DNA of 64,000 nt from positions 231,011 through 295,010 of the forward strand of contig NZ_LMCQ01000019.1 in NCBI RefSeq assembly GCF_001424835.1, read 5' to 3'. The notes under the pieces are model-generated. The model did not search any database. It saw only the letters and a list, made by a program, of their open reading frames with translations, and had not been told where the DNA came from. How positions within the stretch are numbered: the stretch's first letter is position 1; each line of letters begins with the position of its first letter. Source of the stretch: Variovorax sp. Root318D1 (GTDB taxonomy: Bacteria; Pseudomonadota; Gammaproteobacteria; Burkholderiales; Burkholderiaceae_C). Below, piece after piece: positions 21,893-31,029 of this stretch. Made by a program: the position numbers and the translations under genes.

Positions 21893-24286
21893 CTAGGCGG
21901 CGGCCACCGGTCCGGTTTCGCCGGCAGCCACAGGCGGCGGTATGGCCGCGTACGGCACCAGCTCGATCCGCTCCACCCGCATCCGCTCGAGAATAGTGAA
22001 CAGCAGGTCGCTTCGCACCCCGCCCGCCAGCCGCGGGCTCGGCACATAGGCAATGGCCTGGAAGATGAGCAGGCCGCCCTCGACGCCCTCGAGCGTGAGC
22101 GAAGGCGCTGGCGTCTCGAGTACGCCTTCGTGCGCTCGGCATGCTTCCAAGATGAGCTCGCGCACGCGCTGCGCGTCGGTGGTCATCGGCATCGGCAAGC
22201 GGATGAGCACCCGCCCCTCGGCGTTGGCCAGCGTCATGTTGCGCACGGTCTTGGTAATGAACTCGGAGTTGGGCACGATCAGCGTGGAGCGGTCCCCAAG
22301 CTGGATCTCCGTGGCGCGCACGTTGATGCGCCGCACGTCGCCCTCGGTGGTGCCCAGCACCACCCAGTCGCCCACCTTCACCGGCTGCTCGGCCAGGAGA
22401 ATGAGGCCCGAAATGAAGTTCTGCACGATGGCCTGCAGGCCAAAGCCGATGCCCACCGAGAGCGCACTGGCCACCCACGCGATGCGCTCGATGCCGATGC
22501 CCAGCGCCGACAGCGCGAAGGCGACCACCAGGATGCCGCCCACGTAGCCGAGCAGCGTGGTGATCGAGCTTTGCATGCCCGGCTCGAACTGCGTGCTGGG
22601 CAGGTAGCTGCGTGAGAGCCAGCGCTTGAAGACGCGCAGCACGATGAAGCCGATTACCGCCACGGCGATGGCGCTCAGGATGGCGCCCGGCACCAGCTGG
22701 AACTCGCCCACCTTCACGCCGGTGCCGAACTTGCCGCTGCGCTGGAACACTTCGCTAGGCCCGGTGCCCAGGGGCGCGGCGAGCGCGATCAGCATGTAGA
22801 AGAACAGCCCCACCCGGCTCAGGCCGGAGAGCACCGTGGCCGCCTGATCGAGCGTCTGTGGCGCAAGACCGAAGCTTTTCTGTAGACGCTGGCCGAAGGT
22901 GCTGCGCGACGACACGCTGGCCATGAAGACGTCGTCGGCAAACTTGAACAGCACATAGAAGGCCGCCGCGACAATGCCGCTCCAGGTGAGCTGCGACGCC
23001 AGGAAGCTCGCGAGCGCCACATAGCCCAGGGCCACCAGCACCCAGATCGACAACATCAGGATGCCGATGCAGGCCACCAGCAGGCCCACCCACATCGGCC
23101 GCTCCGGCAGGTCGGCGTCCGGCGTGTCGGCGCGCAGCGGCCGCAGCCGCCGGAGCACCGCGCCGACCAGCGCGGTGAGCACCAGCGCGGTGAGCACGTG
23201 CGTGGCGACCACCGCCGCAAAGCTGGCTTCGACCAATGCATTGATCTCGACCGGCGCCCATGCCAGCGCGGCCACCGCGGCCACCAGCCACGGCAGCGGT
23301 GCGAGGCGGCGAGCCATGGCGTCGGGGATCGGCGGCAGCCGCCACGAGGGCCGGCGGGTGGCCAGGAGGCCGCGGCCCAGCCCGATGACGAAGGCCATGA
23401 ACACCAGCGCCTGCGCCATCGAGCGCATCGCCTTGCGCGCCTGCGGCTCCCAGGTGGCGTATTCCTCGAGCACGCGAACGAATCCGTGCGCCGCCGCGGC
23501 CACCAGCAGCACATGGCTCGCCACGATGGCAATCACCAGCAGCGAGCGTCGAAGCCGGCCCGCGGGCAGCAACCGCGCGGCGACCCGCGTCAGCAGATGC
23601 TCGGCCACCCAGTTGCCGAGCACCGCGAACAGCAGCGCCACGATCAGCGCCCCGATCAGCGCAGTCCGCGTCCCTTGCTGCATGGCCTCTGCGAGCCCGT
23701 CGCGCAGGCTGCCCCCCATCGCCTTCAGGCGCGCCAAATCGTTCGGCCATGCGGATTCGAGGTCGCGCCAGAACTCGCCGGTCAGCGGCGAGGCCGCTCG
23801 CTCGGTGATCTGCGCCTCGAAAAGTTCGCGGCGCTGCGTCACCAGTTCGGCGGCGCGCTGCCGTACGTCGATGGAAAGCAGTCGCGCCAGCCGGATGTCG
23901 GCATCCAGCGCATTGCGTTCTTTGGTGAGCCGGGCGCGCTGGCGCGTGATATCGGGGTCTTCCGTAGCGCCGGCGGCCGGCGGATTTCCGAGCTCGCCGA
24001 GACGTGCGTTCAGGTCGGCCAGTTCGCTGGCGCGTGCGGCGACGAACTTGTCGGCCTGCGTACCGATGTCGCTGATCTGCGCAAGGAGCTTGCGCATGTC
24101 CTCGTTGGAATCGGCGGCGGCGGTGATCTTGGTGAGCTGCTCGCGCAGCTCGGCCACCGTGGGTTCGGGCACAGCGGCCGAAGCGGTGTTGCTGGTGCCG
24201 ATGTTGCTGTCTGGCTGCGCCAGCACAGGGGCGCACGACAGCATGGCGGCCAGGCAAAGGGCCATCAGGCGTGGGATCAAACTCAT
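21893..24286 (-). CDS. Large mechanosensitive channel, DUF3772 + MscS
   Basis: 797 residues. Signal sequence (MALCLAAMLSCAPVLA), then a periplasmic helical domain with repeated coiled-coil-like segments (about residues 35-190, DUF3772 type). Many transmembrane helices follow (about 200-560), then the MscS pore and beta domain (about 560-760): VASALSVGIGFGLQAIVQNF and GDVRRINVRATEIQLGD. It opens on membrane tension to release solutes. Several ATGs lie close together; MSLIPRLMALCL at 24286 is chosen because the signal peptide begins there. Confidence 0.87.
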   Translation of the reverse strand: MSLIPRLMALCLAAMLSCAPVLAQPDSNIGTSNTASAAVPEPTVAELREQLTKITAAADSNEDMRKLLAQISDIGTQADKFVAARASELADLNARLGELGNPPAAGATEDPDITRQRARLTKERNALDADIRLARLLSIDVRQRAAELVTQRRELFEAQITERAASPLTGEFWRDLESAWPNDLARLKAMGGSLRDGLAEAMQQGTRTALIGALIVALLFAVLGNWVAEHLLTRVAARLLPAGRLRRSLLVIAIVASHVLLVAAAAHGFVRVLEEYATWEPQARKAMRSMAQALVFMAFVIGLGRGLLATRRPSWRLPPIPDAMARRLAPLPWLVAAVAALAWAPVEINALVEASFAAVVATHVLTALVLTALVGAVLRRLRPLRADTPDADLPERPMWVGLLVACIGILMLSIWVLVALGYVALASFLASQLTWSGIVAAAFYVLFKFADDVFMASVSSRSTFGQRLQKSFGLAPQTLDQAATVLSGLSRVGLFFYMLIALAAPLGTGPSEVFQRSGKFGTGVKVGEFQLVPGAILSAIAVAVIGFIVLRVFKRWLSRSYLPSTQFEPGMQSSITTLLGYVGGILVVAFALSALGIGIERIAWVASALSVGIGFGLQAIVQNFISGLILLAEQPVKVGDWVVLGTTEGDVRRINVRATEIQLGDRSTLIVPNSEFITKTVRNMTLANAEGRVLIRLPMPMTTDAQRVRELILEACRAHEGVLETPAPSLTLEGVEGGLLIFQAIAYVPSPRLAGGVRSDLLFTILERMRVERIELVPYAAIPPPVAAGETGPVAAA

Positions 24287-24371
24287 GGCTGCCATCATAG
24301 AAGGCGCCATTTCCAGCCCCCGGCGCGGCGCGTGACAGCGTGTGTCGGGCCGCTGCGGCCGGTGGCGTTGG

Positions 24372-25118
24372 TCAACCGGCGGGACTGAACAGGTCGATGC
24401 GGTCGGTGATGATGCCGTCGGTGCAGAGCTCGATGAGCCGCTCCGCGGCCCATTCGTCGTTGACGGTGTAGCTCAGCGCGCGCAGACCCGCGTCGTGCAC
24501 TTTCGCGACCGTGGAGGCATCCCAGAGCGCGTGGTTGCAGACGACGGCGGCACAGTCGAGCCGAGTCGCCGTAGCAAGCCAGCCGTCCTGGAGCGTGTCG
24601 AGCAGGAGCCCGCGCGGCAACTCGGGCTGGACCGCCTTCGCTCCCTCCAGCGATTCGGTTTGGAACGAGGTGAGCAGCGGCGGAATGGCCGCGCCCTGCC
24701 AAAGCCGGGCCGCGAGCCGTGCCACCGCTTCGCCGGTTTCGCGCTCGGTACCCGGCGTGGGCTTGATCTCGATGTTGAGCAGGTGGCCGTTCGCAAGGCA
24801 GAAACGCGCCAAGTTCTCGAGCGTGGCGAGCGGCTCGCCCGCAAAGGCACGTGAATGCCAGCCGCCCGCATCCAGCTGCGAGAGCGCGCTCCAGGGCTGC
24901 GTGCCGCCGGTGCCCTGGCCGTTGGTGGTGCGGTCGAGCGTGGCATCGTGCATGAGAAAGGCCACGCCGTCGGCACTGAGCTTGGCGTCGCACTCGAACA
25001 TGCGGTAGCCGTGCGCGGCGCCAAGCCGAAAGGCGGCCAGCGTGTTCTCGGGCGCCAGCTTGCCGGCGCCGCGGTGGGCGATCCAGCGCGGGTAGGGCCA
25101 GGGCTTCACCGCCGCCAT
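24372..25118 (-). CDS. ugpQ: Glycerophosphodiester phosphodiesterase
   Basis: 248 residues. Hydrolyses glycerophosphodiesters to glycerol-3-phosphate and an alcohol. IAHRGAGKLAPENTLAAF and HDATLDRTTNG carry the catalytic histidines and metal ligands, and LNIEIKP the next acidic pair. No signal peptide, so cytoplasmic as for UgpQ. It starts three bases after the ugpC stop and is the last gene of the operon. Confidence 0.93.
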   Translation of the reverse strand: MAAVKPWPYPRWIAHRGAGKLAPENTLAAFRLGAAHGYRMFECDAKLSADGVAFLMHDATLDRTTNGQGTGGTQPWSALSQLDAGGWHSRAFAGEPLATLENLARFCLANGHLLNIEIKPTPGTERETGEAVARLAARLWQGAAIPPLLTSFQTESLEGAKAVQPELPRGLLLDTLQDGWLATATRLDCAAVVCNHALWDASTVAKVHDAGLRALSYTVNDEWAAERLIELCTDGIITDRIDLFSPAG

Positions 25119-25121
25119 CTT

Positions 25122-26129
25122 TCAGTCCGCGCGTTTGCCGGAACCGGCGTCGAACCAGTGCAGCTTGTCCTGGCGCGCCGCAATTTTTACCGTGTCCCCC
25201 GCGACTGGCGGATGGTCGCTTTCGTCGGTGCGCATGATGATCTGCTCTTCGCCGATGCGGCCGTATACCAGCCGCTCGGCGCCAAGCAGTTCGACCGACT
25301 CGACCTGCACGGACCAGCCGCTTTCGTCGAGCTTCATGTGCTCGGGACGAATGCCGAGGATCTGGCCCGGCCGCACGCCAGGCGCATGGTGCAGCAGGTT
25401 CATCGGCGGCGAACCGATGAAGCTCGCGACAAAGGTGGTGGCGGGCCGGTTGTACACCTCTTCAGGCGTTGCGAACTGGTCCATCACGCCGCCGTTCATC
25501 ACGATGATGCGCTGCGCCAGCGTCATGGCCTCGACCTGGTCGTGCGTGACGAAGAGCGAGGTGATGCCGAGCTCGCGGTGCAGCTTCTGGATCTCCAGGC
25601 GGGTCTGCGCGCGCAGCTTGGCGTCCAGGTTGGACAGCGGTTCGTCGAACAGAAACACCTGCGGCTGCCGCACGATGGCGCGGCCCATGGCCACGCGCTG
25701 GCGCTGGCCGCCCGAAAGCTCGCGCGGCTTGCGCTCGAGCAGGTGGCCCAGCTCGAGGATCTTGGCCGCCTTGTCGACGCGGGTCTTGATTTCGGCTTCG
25801 GGCAGTTTGGCGATCTTCAGGCCATAGGCCATGTTCTTGAACACGCTCATGTGCGGATAGAGCGCGTAGTTCTGGAACACCATGGCGATGTCGCGCTCGG
25901 AAGGTTCGAGCAGGTTCACCACGCGGCCGCCAATGGCGATGTCACCGGCCGAGATGTCTTCCAGGCCGGCCACCATGCGCAGCAGCGTGGACTTGCCGCA
26001 GCCCGAGGGCCCGACGATGACGACGAATTCGCCCTTGTTCACCTCGGCGGAGACGCCGTGGATGACCTGGTTGGCCTTGGCACCCTTGCCGTAGCGCTTG
26101 ATGACGTTGCGAAAGGAAATGGCTGACAT
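25122..26129 (-). CDS. ugpC: Glycerol-3-phosphate ABC transporter ATPase
   Basis: 335 residues. Walker [11 protein letters not shown]-loop, signature [10 protein letters not shown], Walker [13 protein letters not shown] and the H-loop are all present. The C-terminal TOBE-type regulatory domain starts near residue 235. Family CUT1 (MalK/UgpC). Operon context with ugpB, ugpA, ugpE and ugpQ supports glycerol-3-phosphate specificity. Confidence 0.93.
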   Translation of the reverse strand: MSAISFRNVIKRYGKGAKANQVIHGVSAEVNKGEFVVIVGPSGCGKSTLLRMVAGLEDISAGDIAIGGRVVNLLEPSERDIAMVFQNYALYPHMSVFKNMAYGLKIAKLPEAEIKTRVDKAAKILELGHLLERKPRELSGGQRQRVAMGRAIVRQPQVFLFDEPLSNLDAKLRAQTRLEIQKLHRELGITSLFVTHDQVEAMTLAQRIIVMNGGVMDQFATPEEVYNRPATTFVASFIGSPPMNLLHHAPGVRPGQILGIRPEHMKLDESGWSVQVESVELLGAERLVYGRIGEEQIIMRTDESDHPPVAGDTVKIAARQDKLHWFDAGSGKRAD

Positions 26130-26170
26130 GTTGTCTGTTTTAAATATCAGGTTGTGGCTGGCGCGCCAAG

Positions 26171-26264
26171 CCGGGAAACACCGCGGAACCGGCTTTGCCG
26201 GGCCGCCGGTGTTGCCCCCTCGAGGGGGAGGCGGCTACACGAAGTGAGCCGCTTCGGGGGTGGG
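26171..26264. repeat. Palindromic intergenic repeat in the ugp operon
   Basis: Three nested dyads in about 95 bases between ugpE and ugpC: CCGGC-TTT-GCCGG (26189-26201), a perfect 14-base palindrome CCCCCTCGAGGGGG (26215-26228), and GCGGCTACAC-GAA-GTGAGCCGC (26231-26252, one bulge). This looks like a dispersed REP-type element. I recall similar units between genes in Comamonadaceae genomes but cannot verify it here, and no second copy was found in this window. Confidence 0.65.
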
Positions 26265-26265
26265 C

Positions 26266-27114
26266 TCATTTCTCCGTGTCGACCAGGCCTTTGACGAACC
26301 AGCGCTGCATCAGCACCACGACGATGGCGGGCGGTATCAGCGCCAGCATGGCGGTGGCCATCACGAGGTTCCAGTCGACCGCGGCGTCGCCCGAGGCGAT
26401 CATGCGCTTGATGCCGATGACCACCGGGTACATGTCCTCGCTGGTGGTGGCCAGGAGCGGCCAGAGGTACTGGTTCCAGCCGTAGATGAACTGGATCACG
26501 AAGAGCGCGGCAATCGAGGTCTGCGACAGCGGTATCAGGATGTCCTTGAAGAAGCGCATCGGCCCCGCGCCGTCTATTCGCGCGGCCTCGACCAGCTCGT
26601 CGGGCACCGAGAGAAAGAACTGCCGGAACAGGAAGGTCGCCGTGGCCGACGCGATCAGCGGGATGGTCAGGCCCGCATAGGTGTTGAGCATGTTCAGGTC
26701 GGCCAGCACCTTGTAGGTGGGCAGGATGCGCACCTCCACCGGCAGCATGAGCGTCACGAAGATCATCCAGAACACGATCTTCTTGAACGGAAAGCGGAAA
26801 TACACGATGGCAAAGGCCGAGAGCAGCGAGATCGCGATCTTGCCGATGCTGATGACCAGCGCCGTGACCAGGCTGATCCACATCATGCGGCCCACCACCA
26901 CGCGCGCGCCCTGCGTCTCGGTGCCAAGGAGGGCCGCAGTGTAGTTTTCGACCATGTGCGCACCAGGCACAAGCGGCATCGGCACGCGCAGGATCTCGTC
27001 GCGTGTGTGGGTCGAGGCGACGAAGGCCAGGTAGATGGGAAAAACCACGATGGCGATGCCCAGGATCAGCACCACGTGCGACAGGACGGTGAGGCCAGGC
27101 CGGCGTTCAATCAT
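26266..27114 (-). CDS. ugpE: Glycerol-3-phosphate ABC transporter permease UgpE
   Basis: 282 residues, six transmembrane helices. Start [19 protein letters not shown] matches UgpE, so ATG 27114 is taken rather than an earlier in-frame start. The EAA loop reads [20 protein letters not shown], the contact site for UgpC. The end [14 protein letters not shown] closely resembles the E. coli protein. Confidence 0.94.
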   Translation of the reverse strand: MIERRPGLTVLSHVVLILGIAIVVFPIYLAFVASTHTRDEILRVPMPLVPGAHMVENYTAALLGTETQGARVVVGRMMWISLVTALVISIGKIAISLLSAFAIVYFRFPFKKIVFWMIFVTLMLPVEVRILPTYKVLADLNMLNTYAGLTIPLIASATATFLFRQFFLSVPDELVEAARIDGAGPMRFFKDILIPLSQTSIAALFVIQFIYGWNQYLWPLLATTSEDMYPVVIGIKRMIASGDAAVDWNLVMATAMLALIPPAIVVVLMQRWFVKGLVDTEK

Positions 27115-27159
27115 GGCGGGGGCTCCGGAGGAAGGAAGCAAAGGGGAAAGGATGCGCCA

Positions 27160-28041
27160 TCAGTACTGGACCTTCTTTTCGACGTAGCGGAACTGGATCA
27201 CCGTGAGTACGACGACGATCACCATCAGCACCACGGACTGCGCGGCCGAGCCGCCCAGGTCGAGGGCCCGGAAGCCGTCGTGCCAGACCTTGTAGACCAG
27301 GATCGCGGTGTCTCGGCCCGGCCCGCCTTCGGTCGTGGCATGCACGATCGCGAAGGTGTCGAAGAAGGCGTAGACCACGTTGATCACCAGCAGGAAAAAG
27401 GTGGTGGGCGACAGCAGCGGGAACTGGATGGTCAGGAACCGGCGCAGCGGGCCGGCGCCGTCGATGGCCGCGGCCTCGATCAGCGCCTTGGGAATGGACT
27501 GCAGCCCGGCCAGGAAGAACAGGAAGTTGTAGGAGATCTGCTTCCAGATTGCGGCCACGACGATCAGCGACAGCGCCTGATTCGAATTGAGCAGGTGGTT
27601 CCAGTCCATGCCCATCTTGCGCAGGCCGTAGCTCACCACGCCGATGCTGGGCGAGAACATGAACACCCAAAGCACGCCGGCGATTGCGGGCGCCACCGCG
27701 TACGGAATGATCAGGAAGGTCTTATAGAACAGTGAACCGCGCAGGATGCGGTCGGCAAAGATCGCCAGGAGGAGCGATATTGAGATGCCGATGCCGGCCA
27801 CCAGCACGGAGAACAGTGCGGTGACCTGGAACGACTCGATGTAGGCCGGGTCATCGAACAGGGTCTTGAAGTTCTCCAGGCCCACGAAGACGGTGGAGGT
27901 GCCGAAGGCGTCCTCCGTCTGCATCGATTGCCAGATTGCCTGGCTGGCGGGCCAGAAGAAGAACACCAGGATCACCGCCATTTGCGGCGCGATCAGCAGC
28001 CATGGCAGCCATGCCGATCGGAATAGAACGCGTTTTTCCAT
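27160..28041 (-). CDS. ugpA: Glycerol-3-phosphate ABC transporter permease UgpA
   Basis: 293 residues, six transmembrane helices. The N-terminus [20 protein letters not shown] fits UgpA. The EAA loop is [20 protein letters not shown]. Separated from ugpE by 45 bases and from ugpB by 95 bases that contain a terminator-like hairpin. Confidence 0.94.
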   Translation of the reverse strand: MEKRVLFRSAWLPWLLIAPQMAVILVFFFWPASQAIWQSMQTEDAFGTSTVFVGLENFKTLFDDPAYIESFQVTALFSVLVAGIGISISLLLAIFADRILRGSLFYKTFLIIPYAVAPAIAGVLWVFMFSPSIGVVSYGLRKMGMDWNHLLNSNQALSLIVVAAIWKQISYNFLFFLAGLQSIPKALIEAAAIDGAGPLRRFLTIQFPLLSPTTFFLLVINVVYAFFDTFAIVHATTEGGPGRDTAILVYKVWHDGFRALDLGGSAAQSVVLMVIVVVLTVIQFRYVEKKVQY

Positions 28042-28057
28042 AGCCCCTCGAATCCCT

Positions 28058-28105
28058 CAAAAAACGAAACGCCCGCCCACGGCTTTTTGCAGTGGCGGGC
28101 GGGCG
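28058..28105 (-). terminator. Intercistronic hairpin between ugpB and ugpA
   Basis: Minus-strand GC-rich stem (right arm GGCGGGCGGGC around 28094-28104, left arm GCCCGCCC at 28071-28078, loop with AAAAAG), followed within a few bases by six U (28064-28059). It has intrinsic-terminator form but lies inside the operon, so it probably gives partial termination or protects the ugpB message. Confidence 0.65.
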
Positions 28106-28136
28106 AGTCTACTTCGGCGCCGAGGCGCCCGGAGCT

Positions 28137-29450
28137 TCAGCCTTTGTTTGCCTTCTCGAAGCGTTCGAGCTGCTCGTTACCGCGCTTGACGGCGGCATCC
28201 AGAGCTTCCTTGGCGGTGCGCTTGCCGTTCCAGATCTGCTCGGTTTCCTCGTCGATGATGGTCCGGATCTGCACGAAGCTGCCCAGGCGCACGCCGCGCG
28301 ACTTGTCGGTGGTCTTGCGGATCATCTGTGTCACGGCCACGTCGGTGCCGGGGTTGTCCTTGTAGAAGCCCGAGGCATCGGTCAGCTTGTAGGCCGCCGT
28401 GGTAATGGGCAGGTAGCCCGTGCGCTTGTGGCTTTCGGACTGCACCTTGGTGTCGGACAAGAAGGTGAAGAAGTTGGCCACGCCCTTGTAGTGGTCAGCC
28501 GGCTTGCCGGACATGACCCAGAGGCTGGCGCCACCGATCACGGTGTTCTGGGGCGCGCCCTTCACGTCGGGGTAGTAGGGTAGGGTGGAGATGCCGTACT
28601 TGAACTTGGCGTCCTTGGCCACGCGCGCGTACAGGCCTGAGGAGCCGGTCATCATCGCGCATTCGCCCGAGGGGAAGGCGGCGTCTGCCGTGTTGTTGCG
28701 GCCCTTGTAGACGAAAGTGCCGTCCTTCGACATCTTGGCCAGGTTCTCGAAGTGCTTCACCTGCAGCGGCGAGTTGAAGGCCAGGCGTGCAGAGGTGCCG
28801 CCAAAGCCGTTGTTCTGCGTTGCATAGAGCGTGTTGTGCCAGGCCGAGAAGCTCTCGAGCTGGGTCCAGCTCATCCAGCTGGTGGTAAACGGGCACTTGT
28901 GGCCGCTGGCCTTGAGCTTGTCGGCCGCCGCAATCACTTCGGGCCAGGTGGTGGGTGCCTTCTCGGGGTCCAGGCCGGCTGCCTTGAAGGCGTCCTTGTT
29001 GTAATAGAAGATGGTCGTGGAGCTGTTGAACGGGAAGCTCAGCATCTGGCCATTGGGCGCGGTGTAGTAGCCCGACACGGCGGGTACGTACACGCTGGGA
29101 TCGAACTTGGCGCCGCCCGAGTTCATCACTTCGCCAACCGGCTTGATCGCGCCCTTGGAGGCCATCATGGTGGCGGTGCCGACCTCGAACACCTGCAGGA
29201 TGTCTGGCGCATTGCCGGCGCGGTACGCCGCGATGGCGGCGGTCATCGATTCGTCGTATTGGCCCTTGTAGGTCGGCACGACCTTGAATTCCTTCTGGCT
29301 GGCGTTGTACTGCTTGGCGAGGTCGTTGACCCATTCGCCGAGCGGGCCGCTCATGGAATGCCACCACTGGATCTCGGTTTGGGCGTGGGCCACATTGAAC
29401 AGCGTGGTGGCGGCCAGCGCCGATGCCAGCGCGAGCGTCTTGAATCGCAT
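28137..29450 (-). CDS. ugpB: Glycerol-3-phosphate-binding periplasmic protein
   Basis: 437 residues, extracellular solute-binding family 1. Signal peptide MRFKTLALASALAATTLFNVAHA with cleavage after AHA. The mature start QTEIQWWHSMSGPLGEWVND is characteristic of UgpB, as is MTGSSGLYARV. Start ATG 29450 is preceded by AGGAG and is where the signal peptide begins. Promoter-proximal gene of the ugpBAECQ operon. Confidence 0.94.
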   Translation of the reverse strand: MRFKTLALASALAATTLFNVAHAQTEIQWWHSMSGPLGEWVNDLAKQYNASQKEFKVVPTYKGQYDESMTAAIAAYRAGNAPDILQVFEVGTATMMASKGAIKPVGEVMNSGGAKFDPSVYVPAVSGYYTAPNGQMLSFPFNSSTTIFYYNKDAFKAAGLDPEKAPTTWPEVIAAADKLKASGHKCPFTTSWMSWTQLESFSAWHNTLYATQNNGFGGTSARLAFNSPLQVKHFENLAKMSKDGTFVYKGRNNTADAAFPSGECAMMTGSSGLYARVAKDAKFKYGISTLPYYPDVKGAPQNTVIGGASLWVMSGKPADHYKGVANFFTFLSDTKVQSESHKRTGYLPITTAAYKLTDASGFYKDNPGTDVAVTQMIRKTTDKSRGVRLGSFVQIRTIIDEETEQIWNGKRTAKEALDAAVKRGNEQLERFEKANKG

Positions 29451-29481
29451 GAAGACTCCTGATGGGAAAATGAAAGCGCGG

Positions 29482-29504
29482 ATGCTAGGCCATGTGGATG
29501 ACAC
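29482..29504 (-). promoter_or_regulatory. Candidate Pho-type promoter of ugpB
   Basis: The minus strand shows GTGTCAT (29504-29498; six of seven bases of the Pho half-site CTGTCAT), ten bases, then TAGCAT (29487-29482) as -10. That spacing is what PhoB-activated promoters use. The neighbouring half-site 11 bases further upstream is poor (three of seven). In E. coli the ugp operon is PhoB-controlled. Confidence 0.35.
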
Positions 29505-29609
29505 AGCCGCGTCACATTGGCGCACGGACCGTTGTCATCTTCCAATCGGGAAAACCCCTTTGGCACAAGGCTCCTGGCGGTGCGGGGGGGCTCGTGTTGC
29601 GCCGCAGCA

Positions 29610-29618
29610 TGCTAGCAT
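29610..29618 (+). promoter_or_regulatory. Candidate extended -10 promoter of serA
   Basis: TGCTAGCAT, with TG one base before TAGCAT, about 60 bases upstream of the serA ATG. It has the same extended form as the element upstream of rplU. No good -35 is seen. Confidence 0.4.
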
Positions 29619-29676
29619 CGCATTCGCCTTTTTCGGCCTAGCCTGTTGCCGCGGCCGGGGCTTCCGCGAGTACGTC

Positions 29677-30909
29677 ATGAGCAGCAAAACCTCCCTCGAA
29701 AAAAGCCGGATCAAGTTCCTTCTGCTGGAGGGCATTCACCCTTCGGCGGTGGAGGTGCTGCGCGGCGCGGGCTACACCAACATCGAGTCGCTGCCGGGCG
29801 CGCTGCCCGACGCGGAGCTCAAGGCCAAGATCGCCGACGTCCACTTTCTGGGCATCCGTTCGCGCACGCAATTGACGGCCGAAGTCTTTGCAGCCGCCCA
29901 GAAGCTGGTGGCGGCGGGTTGCTTTTGCATCGGCACCAACCAGGTCGACCTGGATGCCGCGCGCGAGCATGGCGTGGCGGTGTTTAACGCCCCTTATTCC
30001 AACACCCGCTCGGTGGCCGAGCTGGTGCTGGCCGAAGCCATTCTTCTTTTGCGCGGCGTGCCCGAAAAAAGCGCGGTGGCGCACCGCGGCGGCTGGCTCA
30101 AGTCGGCCGAGAACGCGTTCGAGATCCGCGGCAAGACGCTGGGCATCGTGGGCTACGGCTCCATTGGTGCCCAGTTGTCGGTGCTGGCCGAGGCGCTGGG
30201 CATGAACGTGGCCTTCTACGACGTGGTGACCAAGCTGCCACTGGGCAATGCGCGCCAGGTGCGGGAACTGCACCAGTTGCTGGCCCAGAGCGACATCGTG
30301 ACCCTGCACGTGCCGGAGACGCAGGCCACGCAATGGATGATCGGCGCGGCGGAAATCGCCGCCATGAAGCCGGGCTCGATCCTGATCAATGCCTCGCGCG
30401 GCTCGGTCGTCGAAATCGAGCCGCTGGCCGAGGCGCTGAAGCAGAACAAGCTGCTGGGCGCCGCGATCGACGTCTTCCCGGTCGAACCGCGCACCAACAA
30501 GGATGAGTTCCAGTCGCCGCTGCGCGGGCTCGACAACGTGATCCTCACGCCCCACATCGGCGGCTCGACGATGGAGGCGCAGGCCAACATCGGTCTCGAG
30601 GTGGCGGAAAAACTGGTGAAGTACAGCGACAACGGCACCTCGACCTCGTCGGTCAACTTTCCAGAGGTGGCGCTGCCTGCGCACCCTGGCAAGCACCGGC
30701 TGCTGCACATCCACCGCAACGTGCCGGGCGTGCTGTCGGAGATCAACAAGATCTTCTCGGACAACAACATCAACATTTCCTCGCAGTTCCTGCAGACCAA
30801 CGAGAAGATCGGCTACGTGGTGACGGACATCGACGCGGCGTATTCCGACCTGGCCCTGGAAAAGTTGGCCAAGGTGAACGGGACGATCCGCAGCCGAGTG
30901 CTGTTCTGA
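29677..30909 (+). CDS. serA: D-3-phosphoglycerate dehydrogenase
   Basis: 410 residues, the E. coli SerA length. Oxidises 3-phosphoglycerate with NAD in serine synthesis. NAD-binding GIVGYGSIG, catalytic motifs NASRGSVV and ILTPHIGGST, and a C-terminal ACT domain (about residues 335-410; HRNVPGVLSEINKIFSDNNI) for serine feedback. ATG 29677 begins MSSKTSLEKSRIKFLLLEGI; longer upstream frames overlap the divergent ugpB promoter. GAGT precedes the start weakly. Confidence 0.95.
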   Translation: MSSKTSLEKSRIKFLLLEGIHPSAVEVLRGAGYTNIESLPGALPDAELKAKIADVHFLGIRSRTQLTAEVFAAAQKLVAAGCFCIGTNQVDLDAAREHGVAVFNAPYSNTRSVAELVLAEAILLLRGVPEKSAVAHRGGWLKSAENAFEIRGKTLGIVGYGSIGAQLSVLAEALGMNVAFYDVVTKLPLGNARQVRELHQLLAQSDIVTLHVPETQATQWMIGAAEIAAMKPGSILINASRGSVVEIEPLAEALKQNKLLGAAIDVFPVEPRTNKDEFQSPLRGLDNVILTPHIGGSTMEAQANIGLEVAEKLVKYSDNGTSTSSVNFPEVALPAHPGKHRLLHIHRNVPGVLSEINKIFSDNNINISSQFLQTNEKIGYVVTDIDAAYSDLALEKLAKVNGTIRSRVLF

Positions 30910-31029
30910 GGTTCCCCAGGGGCTACTTAATAGGGGAACGGAGGCGGCCCCGGGCAAACCCCCGGGCGCTGCCCTAAAATCTCCACCCCCGGCTATGGGC
31001 GCGCAGCGCCCGGCCGAGGTGCCACCCCG

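Noticed and set aside
30910..31029. Hairpins between serA and the large oxidoreductase (GTTCCCC...GGGGAAC; CCCGGG repeats)
   Set aside because: No U-tract follows either stem, and the CCCGGG pairing is trivial in such GC-rich DNA; TAAAAT at 30975-30980 may be a -10 but has no -35.
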